Below are positions 1 to 5,829 of a stretch of 6,686 nucleotides of DNA, piece after piece; within the stretch, counting starts at the first letter, position 1; every line of letters begins with the position of its first letter. This DNA is from Bacteroidota bacterium (GTDB lineage: Bacteria; Bacteroidota; Rhodothermia; Rhodothermales; UBA10348). The stretch covers positions 1-6,686 of the forward strand of contig JAQCDI010000148.1 in assembly GCA_027620595.1 (NCBI GenBank), written 5' to 3'. The translations under genes and the position numbers were made by a program. The notes beneath the pieces are model-generated. The model was not told where the DNA came from, did no database searches, and worked only from the letters and a program-made list of their open reading frames with translations.

Positions 1-1253
1 ATGTGGCAATCACGGTGACGGTATTGGAGCGGTTCGCCGAAATGGCGGCCGACGAACACGGCGTGACCGACGTGGCCGAACTGCTTGAGCTGCAGGGCAG
101 GACCTATGCCCGGGTCAACCCGCATTCGAAGCATGTGGTGGCCATAAAACGGGACCGATTGCCGGAGCTGCCCGGCAGCCCCGGTGTCTACTTCATGAAG
201 GACGGACGCGGAAAAGTCCTCTACGTGGGCAAGGCGCGGGATCTGTCCAAGCGGGTGACGTCCTATTTCAATGCCATCGAGGCCCATCCGCCACGCATAC
301 GGCAGCTCATTGCCAAAGTACGGGACGTGACCTGGAATGAACTGCCCACCGAACTCCACGCTCTGATAGAAGAAAGCCGGCAGATCAAGACACTGGATCC
401 GTCCTTCAACCGGGCCCAGAAGCGCTATATGGCCCGGCCCTATCTACGCCTCGACATCCGTCATGCGTATCCACGGCTGACGGTGCAGGTCATCATGCGC
501 GATGATGGTGCCGAATACTATGGCCCGTTCCGCTCCCGGTCCCAGGCCCACAGTCTGCTGGAGCTGATCGAGGCCGTATTTCCCATACGGAACTGTCCGG
601 CCACGGATTTCGATCGAGGTCGTCGCTGTGTGCGGGCCGATATCGGGCGGTGTCCGGCGCCGTGCACGGGTTCGGTCCAGCCGCAGGACTATGCGGACAT
701 CGTGGGGGAGGTCCGACGATTCCTCCGCGGAGATGTGGATGCCGTTGCCGATCAGCTGGAAGCGGCCATGCTCGAAGCGGCGGAAGCATTCCGTTTCGAG
801 GAGGCCGCCAAGTTGCGCGACTGGATTGCCTTGCTCGAGGAGCGCATTGCGCAGGGAGGCGCTGTTGCGCAAGAGGTATCAGGCCCCGAAGTCATCCATT
901 ACTTGAAGGCCCGGGAGGGCGAGCGGGCCACGTTGGTGGTCATGGCCGTGGGACGGATCCACACCCTGGAAGCACCTGCACCGGACGACCCCGGGGGACA
1001 TCACATACGGGATGCGCTGCGCGATATCGAATCGGCAGACGCTCGTCCAACGGGTCTTCGGCCATGGGAGGCCGATGCCCGTCGTTTGCTCGATCACTGG
1101 TTGCACGTGTACCGCAACGAGGTGGTCAGCATCGAACGGCGTGCGGAAGAGCCCCTGCCGTCTTTTGCCGAGCGGGCCGAGTTGCTGATCGGAATGCACC
1201 TGGAGGCCACCCGCCCCGATAAGGATCAACCGAACATCCAACGCACGACGTAG
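1..1253 (+). CDS. DEDDh exonuclease / GIY-YIG / UvrC-N-like fusion nuclease, 3' part
   Basis: This is the C-terminal part of a nuclease that joins a DnaQ-type 3'-5' exonuclease to the N-terminal half of UvrC, an architecture known from proteins such as mycobacterial Rv2191. The gene is cut at the left edge. The first two bases end an xAT codon followed by V-A-I-T, which fits the final Asp of an HxAxxD exonuclease motif III, so the GTG at 3 is an internal codon, not the start. Counting that GTG as residue 1, a GIY-YIG domain spans about 56-137 with all expected catalytic residues: Y63 (GVY), Y74 (YVG), R84, E124 and N136. A UvrC-like four-Cys cluster follows (C198, C209, C217, C221), then a UVR motif near 250-280 for UvrB-type contacts. 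The RNase H-like and HhH domains of true UvrC are absent; instead about 130 less conserved residues follow. Likely role: DNA repair or DNA end processing in the cytoplasm. The family call is strong; the substrate is unknown. Confidence 0.88.
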   Translation, partial: VAITVTVLERFAEMAADEHGVTDVAELLELQGRTYARVNPHSKHVVAIKRDRLPELPGSPGVYFMKDGRGKVLYVGKARDLSKRVTSYFNAIEAHPPRIRQLIAKVRDVTWNELPTELHALIEESRQIKTLDPSFNRAQKRYMARPYLRLDIRHAYPRLTVQVIMRDDGAEYYGPFRSRSQAHSLLELIEAVFPIRNCPATDFDRGRRCVRADIGRCPAPCTGSVQPQDYADIVGEVRRFLRGDVDAVADQLEAAMLEAAEAFRFEEAAKLRDWIALLEERIAQGGAVAQEVSGPEVIHYLKAREGERATLVVMAVGRIHTLEAPAPDDPGGHHIRDALRDIESADARPTGLRPWEADARRLLDHWLHVYRNEVVSIERRAEEPLPSFAERAELLIGMHLEATRPDKDQPNIQRTT

Positions 1254-1768
1254 ACGGCTGAGATGAGGGCCACCGCGTCGGCAATCAAGCCGGCCGGAAC
1301 GGCGTGCCGGGTCCGCTTGATGTTCACGGCTCCGAAGTAGACGGCTATGACGTAGAACGTGGTTTCGGTCGAACCGAACATCGTGGCCACCATCTTGACC
1401 AGGATGGAGTCTTCTCCGAACTGGTTGATCATGTCCAGGACAATGGCGGCCGAGCCGCTGCCCGTGAGCGGGCGGAGGATCATCATGGGTAGCACCTCAG
1501 GCGGAACGCCGATGAGCCCGAAGATGGGGCGCAGGCCGTCCACCAGGAAATCCATGGCGCCCGAAGCGCGGAACATGCCGATGGCAAACAGGATGGCCAC
1601 CAGGTACGGAATGATGGTCACGGCCACTTTGAAGCCTCCCTTGGCGCCCTCGACGAATTCCTCGTACACCGGGACCTTCTTGAGCAGGCCGTACAGGGGA
1701 AACCCGACAATGAGCAGGGGCAGGACGAATACAGAGGCAATCTCGATGAAAGAGCGGATGGTTTCCAT
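1226..1768 (-). CDS. spmB: Spore maturation protein B homologue (nucleoside-recognition/gate membrane protein)
   Basis: A 180-residue integral membrane protein of the SpmB family, close to the usual length of about 178. Hydrophobic segments lie near 7-29, 48-68, 82-98, 124-146 and 157-177. Family signatures visible are VPVYEEFVEGAKGGF (32-46), RPLTGSGS (99-106) and GSTETTFYV (132-140). In Bacillus subtilis SpmA and SpmB are needed for spore core dehydration. Homologues are widespread in non-sporulating bacteria, where their transported substrate is not established. The ATG start is well supported by a GAGGGAGGG ribosome-binding site seven bases upstream, lying in the end of spmA. The spmA stop is only three bases before this start, so the two are surely an operon. 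The 3' end overlaps the convergent nuclease gene by 28 bases, leaving no room for a dedicated terminator. Confidence 0.93.
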   Translation of the reverse strand: METIRSFIEIASVFVLPLLIVGFPLYGLLKKVPVYEEFVEGAKGGFKVAVTIIPYLVAILFAIGMFRASGAMDFLVDGLRPIFGLIGVPPEVLPMMILRPLTGSGSAAIVLDMINQFGEDSILVKMVATMFGSTETTFYVIAVYFGAVNIKRTRHAVPAGLIADAVALISAVYVVRWMFG

Positions 1769-1771
1769 GGA

Positions 1772-2752
1772 TCAGCCCTCCCTCGATTCTGATGACGCGA
1801 TGACGGCCGCAGGTCGGGAGCGGAAGCGTTGCATGCGCCCGAGCAGCTTGGCAGCCACCACGGCCACCACGAGCGAAATCGTCGTAACGATGATGATGGC
1901 AAAAATCAGCTCATTGATCTGAAGTCCCATGAGGGCAACCAGGAGTACGGGAGGGACGATCTGGACAGAAGCTGTGTTCATGGCCAACAGCATGACCATG
2001 GAGTCCGTGGCTGTCTCCTTGTCCTCATTCAGGGTTTGCAATTCCTCCATGGCCTTGATGCCCAACGGGGTGGCGGCGTTGCCCAGACCGAGCATGTTGG
2101 CTGTCAGGTTGAGAACGATCATGCCCATGGCGGGGTGACCCTTGGGTATGTCGGGGAAGAGGGGCCGCAGGATGGGCTGCGTGTAGCGGACAACGGAGTC
2201 GATCAAACCGGATTTCTCGGCAATCTGCAGCAGTCCCATCCACAGGGCCAGTACACCGATCAAGCCCAGAGCCAGCTCGACTGCCAATTCGGCCATGGAC
2301 AATGCGGCAGCGGCTATGGCCCGCATCTTGACGAAACGGACGGCGGAAAAGGTGACGGTGGCCGAGCCGGTGGCCGTGTCCCAATCTTCGAGGGGGCCCC
2401 GCAGGTCATTGTCCCTTTCGCTCGTCTGGGACCGGATGGTTGCCCATGGCTCGGGCAGGGACGCATCCTCTGCAAAGCGCAGCTGCAATCCTTCCTGGTT
2501 CTGGATTACGACGCCGGCAAACGAGGTGTCGGGCGCGCTGGTGCTCCCGTAGAAGGCGCGGTACTCCTCGGGATTGACCGATACGGTAACCGGAATCCGG
2601 CGGGACTGCATATCGGCGCCAGGTGCGGCGCTAACGGTCAACGCATAGGATTCGCCGTTGCGGTAGGTGTCCGAGGCAAGGTCGTTGGCATCATAGACGA
2701 TCCCGAAGACGAGACTGAGAATGATGAGACCGGCCCAGATGTAATTGAGCAT
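1772..2752 (-). CDS. spmA: Spore maturation protein A homologue with a large insertion after the first membrane helix
   Basis: A 326-residue membrane protein of the SpmA family, partner of SpmB. The N-terminus MLNYIWAGLI is the typical family start. The conserved core runs from about 140 to the end, with the signature LFPDIPKGHPAMG (198-210), NLTANMLGLGNAATPLGIKAM (215-235) and a final hydrophobic helix near 281-302. Bacillus SpmA is about 196 residues. The extra length sits between helix 1 (about 4-20) and helix 2 (about 145-172): roughly residues 33-138 are hydrophilic and look beta-rich, and probably form an extra-membrane domain. An in-frame extension upstream to 3016 exists, but it is proline-rich and lacks family similarity, so the ATG at 2752 was chosen. 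No Shine-Dalgarno sequence precedes it; the upstream bases are pyrimidine-rich. It is the first gene of the spmAB operon and is divergent from the GH18 gene. The transported or sensed substrate is unknown. Confidence 0.9.
   Translation of the reverse strand: MLNYIWAGLIILSLVFGIVYDANDLASDTYRNGESYALTVSAAPGADMQSRRIPVTVSVNPEEYRAFYGSTSAPDTSFAGVVIQNQEGLQLRFAEDASLPEPWATIRSQTSERDNDLRGPLEDWDTATGSATVTFSAVRFVKMRAIAAAALSMAELAVELALGLIGVLALWMGLLQIAEKSGLIDSVVRYTQPILRPLFPDIPKGHPAMGMIVLNLTANMLGLGNAATPLGIKAMEELQTLNEDKETATDSMVMLLAMNTASVQIVPPVLLVALMGLQINELIFAIIIVTTISLVVAVVAAKLLGRMQRFRSRPAAVIASSESREG
1776..1784 (-). promoter_or_regulatory. Ribosome-binding site of spmB
   Basis: The minus strand reads GAGGGAGGG, seven bases before the spmB ATG. 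It lies inside the last codons of spmA, so spmB translation is probably coupled to that of spmA. It contrasts with spmA itself, which has no recognisable Shine-Dalgarno sequence. Confidence 0.75.
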
Positions 2753-2853
2753 GTCAGGGCAGCGGAGGTGGAAGGGCAGTGGTGTCCGCTGATGATACGA
2801 AAGAGCCCTGATGCAGATAAAAGACCTGAGTGGCGGCGGCTCCGAAGACCCCG

Positions 2854-2873
2854 GGTTCAATGGATTCAACCCC
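2854..2873. repeat. Imperfect palindrome, possible operator
   Basis: The arms GGGTT-C-AAT and ATT-C-AACCC face each other around a central GG, with one mismatched position per arm. With almost no loop it would be a poor RNA hairpin, and it looks more like a protein-binding dyad. It lies about 100 bases upstream of the spmA start and 14 bases from a larger hairpin. No known operator family was recognised. Confidence 0.4.
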
Positions 2874-2886
2874 GAGGGAAGTGCGC

Positions 2887-2930
2887 CCGCGCTTGGAAGG
2901 TCGGTGTACCCGAGTACACCCTTCCTGCGG
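2887..2930. repeat. Bulged inverted repeat / stem-loop in the divergent region
   Basis: The core is a perfect seven-base stem, GGTGTAC (2903-2909) and GTACACC (2914-2920), closing a CCGA loop. After a three-base bulge (GTC, 2900-2902) the stem continues with GGAAG (2895-2899) pairing to CTTCC (2921-2925). Across an internal loop, CCGC (2887-2890) pairs with GCGG (2927-2930), giving 16 pairs in all. No T-run follows on either strand, so it is not a standard intrinsic terminator. It could be a dyad operator centred on GTGTAC-N4-GTACAC or a structured leader RNA of either divergent gene. Confidence 0.65.
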
Positions 2931-3141
2931 ACAGGGCCAACACACAACTGATACTGAGTGGGAGGCGTCGGGTCATTTCCGTGCGGCCTCGATGTTCGTA
3001 TCGACGAAGCACCCACTGGATTTCAGGACTTAATATGAAGATGGCGTGAAGCCGCTTAAGCCCTACTGTATTCGCCCGTTCGGCGTGCATTTAACAATCC
3101 GGAACTTCAGTCGAAAACTGGTTCATCACCCATGCATCCCC

Positions 3142-4371
3142 ATGCATCCGACCGTGTACCCCAAAACCGTTTTTCCCATCCTCCTGCTGTGGCTTGCCTC
3201 ACTGGGATTGGTGAGTTGTGCTTCCCTGGACCTGCCGGTGGACCCGCATCCCCAGGCCGACCCGCCTGTGGAAGCCGGTTCGCCCGAATCCGGGCAGACG
3301 GACAACGTGGACACGATAGTTGAGCCCCGGTTTGCGCCACGCACAACCCAGCGTCTGCATGGCTACTACGCTTGGTGGACCAGGGGGCTTTGGCTGAATC
3401 TGGACCTCTCCGTCTACGACAAGATCTTCTTCTTTTCCGTCACTCCTGCGGCCGACGGCTCCTTGGCTGAACGGCATGGCTGGCCCTTTGCGTGGGAGGG
3501 GCTCCGGGCAAGGGCGGACAGTGCGGCGGTTCCGGTGATTCCGGTCCTGGCGCTGTTGGATGAGGCCGTTCTGGCGCCGCTGTTCACCGACAGCACGCAC
3601 CGGTCGAACCTCGTGGAAAGCTCCATGGAACTCATCGAAGAAAGTGGAGATGCCGGGCTGCATCTGGACTTCGAGTGGTTTTCTCCTGCACCGGACTCTG
3701 TCCGGGAGGGATTCCACGCGTTCCTGGATTCGTTGACGTCCCGCGTGGAGCGTGAGCGGCCAGAAGCAGCCCTTTCGATCTTTGTACCCGGGCTGCAGAT
3801 GTCCGGCATGATCGACGTGTCCCGGATCCCAGACATCTTCCAGGAAATCATGGTGCAGGGGTATGACATCCACTGGCAGACCGGACCGACGGCCGGCCCG
3901 CTGGCGCCCCTCGAGGGCTGGGCCGGCGCCGACTGGGAGGGCATCGCCGATTCCATGGCTGTGCGAGGTATAGCCGCTGAACGGATCGTCATGACCGTTC
4001 CCTATTACGGCTATGAATGGCCTGCCGAAAACGACCGGCCCGGATCTGGGACACGCGGCATGGCACGCACCGTGACCTATGCGCGCGTGGATTCGCTCAA
4101 CCTGCCGGAAATGCAGGTGGCGGCCCAGGATCGCGTCGAGGCGCACGGGTTGATGCGCGACCCGCGTTCCGGCAGCCCCTACTATGCATTTGCCGACTCT
4201 ACCGGCTGGGTCCAGGGGTGGTTCGAGGATCGGGAAAGCCTGGCCGCGAAGTATCGTTGGGTCCGTGAGCGTTCCATGCGGGGGGTTGCCATCTTCCCGA
4301 TCGGATACGATGCCTCGCGCATGGATGATCTGCTGCTCGAAACGTTCGGCACGCGTCGGCAGGATCAGTAG
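3142..4371 (+). CDS. Glycoside hydrolase family 18-like lipoprotein
   Basis: A 409-residue protein with a lipoprotein signal peptide: Lys8, a hydrophobic stretch (10-24) and the lipobox L-V-S-C ending at Cys26. A proline/acid-rich linker (about 30-70) follows, then a TIM-barrel GH18 domain from about 72 to 403. The catalytic strand reads GLHLDFEWF (172-180), giving the presumed acid/base E178 and D176; the middle Asp of DxxDxDxE is His174, as in some divergent GH18 members that carry Asn there. The later QGYD motif (239-242) and VPYYGYEW (286-293) fit the substrate cleft. The last barrel strand has GVAIFPIG, with Phe385 where a Trp is common. Relatives include chitinases, endo-N-acetylglucosaminidases and the spore cortex enzymes SleL/YaaH, so an amino-sugar glycan is the likely substrate, but the exact one is unknown. 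ATG 3142 was chosen because it places the signal peptide at the N-terminus; an upstream in-frame GTG at 3046 would bury it behind 32 residues. No Shine-Dalgarno sequence is seen. Confidence 0.85.
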   Translation: MHPTVYPKTVFPILLLWLASLGLVSCASLDLPVDPHPQADPPVEAGSPESGQTDNVDTIVEPRFAPRTTQRLHGYYAWWTRGLWLNLDLSVYDKIFFFSVTPAADGSLAERHGWPFAWEGLRARADSAAVPVIPVLALLDEAVLAPLFTDSTHRSNLVESSMELIEESGDAGLHLDFEWFSPAPDSVREGFHAFLDSLTSRVERERPEAALSIFVPGLQMSGMIDVSRIPDIFQEIMVQGYDIHWQTGPTAGPLAPLEGWAGADWEGIADSMAVRGIAAERIVMTVPYYGYEWPAENDRPGSGTRGMARTVTYARVDSLNLPEMQVAAQDRVEAHGLMRDPRSGSPYYAFADSTGWVQGWFEDRESLAAKYRWVRERSMRGVAIFPIGYDASRMDDLLLETFGTRRQDQ

Positions 4372-4754
4372 CAGAATTCGGTCAGCACGCCCTCGGTATC
4401 CTTGGGGTGGACAAAAAAGATGGTCTTGCCGTCGGCTCCCGGCTTGGGACTGTTGCCGATGAGCGCATATCCGGCCTTCTGCAGACGGTGCCAATCGGCA
4501 TCGACGTCCTCGGAGGCAAATGCCAGATGGTGGAGTCCAGGGCCTCTTTTTTCCAGGAAGCGGGCCACAGGGGAATCGGGAGACGTGGATTCGAGCAGTT
4601 CGATCTTGGTGCCGCCGGCGTCGAAGAAATGGGTGCGGACGCCTTCGGATGCCACTTCTTCGACTTTGTAGGGTTCGGCCCCGAACAGGTCCCTGTAGCG
4701 CGCCAGCGAAGCGGCAATGTCCGCCACGGCGATGCCGATGTGTTCCAGTTTCAC
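4365..4754 (-). CDS. mce: Methylmalonyl-CoA epimerase (VOC superfamily)
   Basis: A 129-residue cytoplasmic metalloenzyme that interconverts (R)- and (S)-methylmalonyl-CoA, linking propionyl-CoA carboxylation to methylmalonyl-CoA mutase. Two VOC beta-alpha-beta modules are visible. Predicted metal ligands are His5 (LEHIGIAV), Glu52 (TKIELLE), a His of the pair 75-76 (GLHHLAF) and Glu126 (GVLTEF); HPKDTEGVLTE (116-126) is the typical family ending. The length matches the family. The GTG start at 4754 is preferred because an AGAAGGGGG ribosome-binding site lies seven bases upstream and the protein then begins VKLEHIGIAV as in relatives. The longer frame from 4871 adds 39 residues without family similarity. 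The gene ends by overlapping the GH18 gene by seven bases and starts divergently from the metal exporter. No mutase or carboxylase gene lies in the window, so it stands alone here. Confidence 0.94.
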   Translation of the reverse strand: MKLEHIGIAVADIAASLARYRDLFGAEPYKVEEVASEGVRTHFFDAGGTKIELLESTSPDSPVARFLEKRGPGLHHLAFASEDVDADWHRLQKAGYALIGNSPKPGADGKTIFFVHPKDTEGVLTEFCY

Positions 4755-4761
4755 GCGTGTG

Positions 4762-4770
4762 CCCCCTTCT
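4762..4770 (-). promoter_or_regulatory. Ribosome-binding site deciding the GTG start of mce
   Basis: The minus strand reads AGAAGGGGG, ending seven bases before the GTG at 4754. It supports this start over the ATG at 4871 of the longer in-frame reading. Confidence 0.6.
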
Positions 4771-4806
4771 CGGATGGGTAGGTCATGGGAAAACCTGTGA
4801 ACGCAC

Positions 4807-4835
4807 AGATTAGGGATGAACGGGCCGGTGTTCAA
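4807..4835 (-). promoter_or_regulatory. Possible sigma70-like promoter of mce
   Basis: On the minus strand TTGAAC (4835-4830) is followed after exactly 17 bases by TAATCT (4812-4807). The -35 matches the consensus at four of six positions and the -10 at three of six. It would give a leader of roughly 45 bases. The match is modest, and the host may use a Bacteroidota-type promoter consensus instead, so this is tentative. Confidence 0.28.
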
Positions 4836-4869
4836 TATTACCTTGGCGTCAGCCCGATCCAATCCACGC

Positions 4870-5829
4870 ATGCACCTTCACCCCGCGCCTTCCGAATCCC
4901 GCAACTACCAGCGACCGGTCATGATGGCCAGCCTGGCGGTGGCCGTCCTCATGCTGGTCGGCAAAACGGCGGCCTGGCTCATTACCGGGTCGGCGGCCAT
5001 CCTTTCGGACGCCCTCGAATCGGTGGTCCATCTGTTTGCCACCGGTTTTGCCGCCTTCTCGCTGTGGTACTCCGACAGGCCGGCGGATGACACGCATCCC
5101 TATGGCCATGGCAAGGTGGCCTATTTCTCCTCCGGGTTCGAAGGTGCGCTGATTACCATTGCGGCGCTTTCCATCATGTATACGGCCATCGCGGACATCA
5201 TCCGCGGTCCGCAGATCGAGCAGATCGGCGTCGGGCTGCTGATCACCGGCGGACTGGCCCTCGTCAACCTGGTGCTGGGCACGGCGCTGGTCCATACCGG
5301 CAAGAAGCACAACAGCATCGTCATGCGGGCCAATGGCCACCATGTCCTGACCGACGTCTGGACGTCGGCCGGCGTCGTGGTGGGCCTGTTCCTGGTCAAA
5401 TGGACGGGCATCGTCCTGCTCGACCCCATTGTGGCCATCATCCTGGCCTTGAACATCATGTGGACGGCCAGTCGACTCATGCGGGATGCCTGGCACGGTC
5501 TGATGGAAACGGCCGACGTCGATGATACCCGCAAGATGATCGATCTGCTGAATGAGGCGCTCGAGAAAGGGGTCATCATGGGCTATCACCAACTGCGCCA
5601 CCGACGCGTGCACGATCGTATCTGGATTGAATACCACCTGCTGTTCCCGGAGTCGATGAGCGTTGCCGAAGCGCACAATGAGTCCCACCGGGTGGAGGAC
5701 GCCCTGCACCGGCTCTTTCCGAGGGACCGCGTCATCGTCACGGCGCATCTCGAACCGGAGGCCCACGACGAAGCGCATCAGGATCGGCACCCGGAGCCGG
5801 CGGATGACAGCCTGACGGGAGGAGCGTGA
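4870..5829 (+). CDS. Cation diffusion facilitator (CDF) family metal/proton antiporter
   Basis: A 319-residue inner-membrane exporter of divalent metals (Zn, Fe, Mn, Co or similar), working as a dimer with a cytoplasmic metal-sensing C-terminal domain. Six hydrophobic helices lie near 18-37, 41-64, 88-110, 118-141, 158-178 and 180-200. The loop motif HPYGHGK (76-82) is diagnostic. Helix 5 keeps the metal-site H158-x3-D162. Helix 2 reads SDALESVVHLF (46-56), so the paired positions appear to be E50-x3-H54 rather than the usual D/H-x3-D. In the C-terminal domain H240 (HQLRHR), H256 (EYHLLFP) and H293 (AHLEP) match the positions of the binuclear zinc site of YiiP. The tail 297-310 is rich in His and acidic residues. 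The ATG at 4870 was chosen because it leaves a short tail before helix 1; an in-frame ATG at 4816 would add 18 residues, and neither start has a good ribosome-binding site. It is the first gene of an operon with the flavoprotein downstream. Metal specificity cannot be read from the sequence. Confidence 0.92.
   Translation: MHLHPAPSESRNYQRPVMMASLAVAVLMLVGKTAAWLITGSAAILSDALESVVHLFATGFAAFSLWYSDRPADDTHPYGHGKVAYFSSGFEGALITIAALSIMYTAIADIIRGPQIEQIGVGLLITGGLALVNLVLGTALVHTGKKHNSIVMRANGHHVLTDVWTSAGVVVGLFLVKWTGIVLLDPIVAIILALNIMWTASRLMRDAWHGLMETADVDDTRKMIDLLNEALEKGVIMGYHQLRHRRVHDRIWIEYHLLFPESMSVAEAHNESHRVEDALHRLFPRDRVIVTAHLEPEAHDEAHQDRHPEPADDSLTGGA
5817..5824 (+). promoter_or_regulatory. Ribosome-binding site of the flavoprotein gene
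   Basis: GGGAGGAG lies in the last codons of the exporter gene, four bases before the ATG at 5829. With the TGATG stop/start overlap it indicates coupled translation of the two genes. Confidence 0.75.

Larger units (their letters stand above)
2753..3141. other. Divergent intergenic region between spmA and the GH18 lipoprotein gene
   Basis: This 389-base stretch holds the 5' leaders and control regions of two divergent genes. I see no convincing coding sequence: the reading frames that cross it have no family similarity, and the spmA and GH18 frames become uncharacteristic beyond the chosen starts. No tRNA or known riboswitch was recognised. Two inverted repeats lie inside it, at 2854-2873 and 2887-2930. 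The only AT-rich -10-like patch towards GH18 (TAATAT, 3031-3036) has no matching -35 element, so I do not call a promoter. Confidence 0.7.

Noticed and set aside
3..5. GTG at position 3 as a true start of the nuclease gene
   Set aside because: The reading frame is open to the window edge, and the first residues fit the end of an exonuclease motif III, so the gene begins upstream of the window.
2850..2875. Possible tRNA T-arm (GGTTCAA-like)
   Set aside because: No acceptor stem, anticodon arm or D arm could be placed around it; the sequence is better described as a simple dyad.
2989..3008. Short overlapping inverted repeats TCGAT/ATCGA and TTCGT/ACGAA
   Set aside because: Five-base arms are expected by chance at this scale and no further support was seen.
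2753..3016. Upstream in-frame extension of spmA
   Set aside because: The extra 88 residues are Pro-, Arg- and Ser-rich, unlike SpmA, and would cover both inverted repeats. The MLNYIW start matches the family.
1829..3049. Plus-strand open frame of about 406 codons opposite spmA
   Set aside because: It is antisense to a well-supported SpmA gene. Its translation is Gly-, Gln- and His-rich without domain features, as expected for the shadow frame of GC-rich coding DNA.
3046..3141. GTG at 3046 as start of the GH18 lipoprotein
   Set aside because: It would add 32 residues before the signal peptide and displace the lipobox from the N-terminus, and no ribosome-binding site precedes it.
3199..4494. 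Minus-strand open frame of about 431 codons opposite the GH18 gene
   Set aside because: Its translation is Arg-, Gly- and His-rich with no recognisable family. It overlaps both GH18 and the end of the epimerase gene, whose protein features are clear.
4816..4869. ATG at 4816 as start of the CDF exporter
   Set aside because: It adds 18 residues without family similarity. It cannot be fully excluded because neither start has a good ribosome-binding site.
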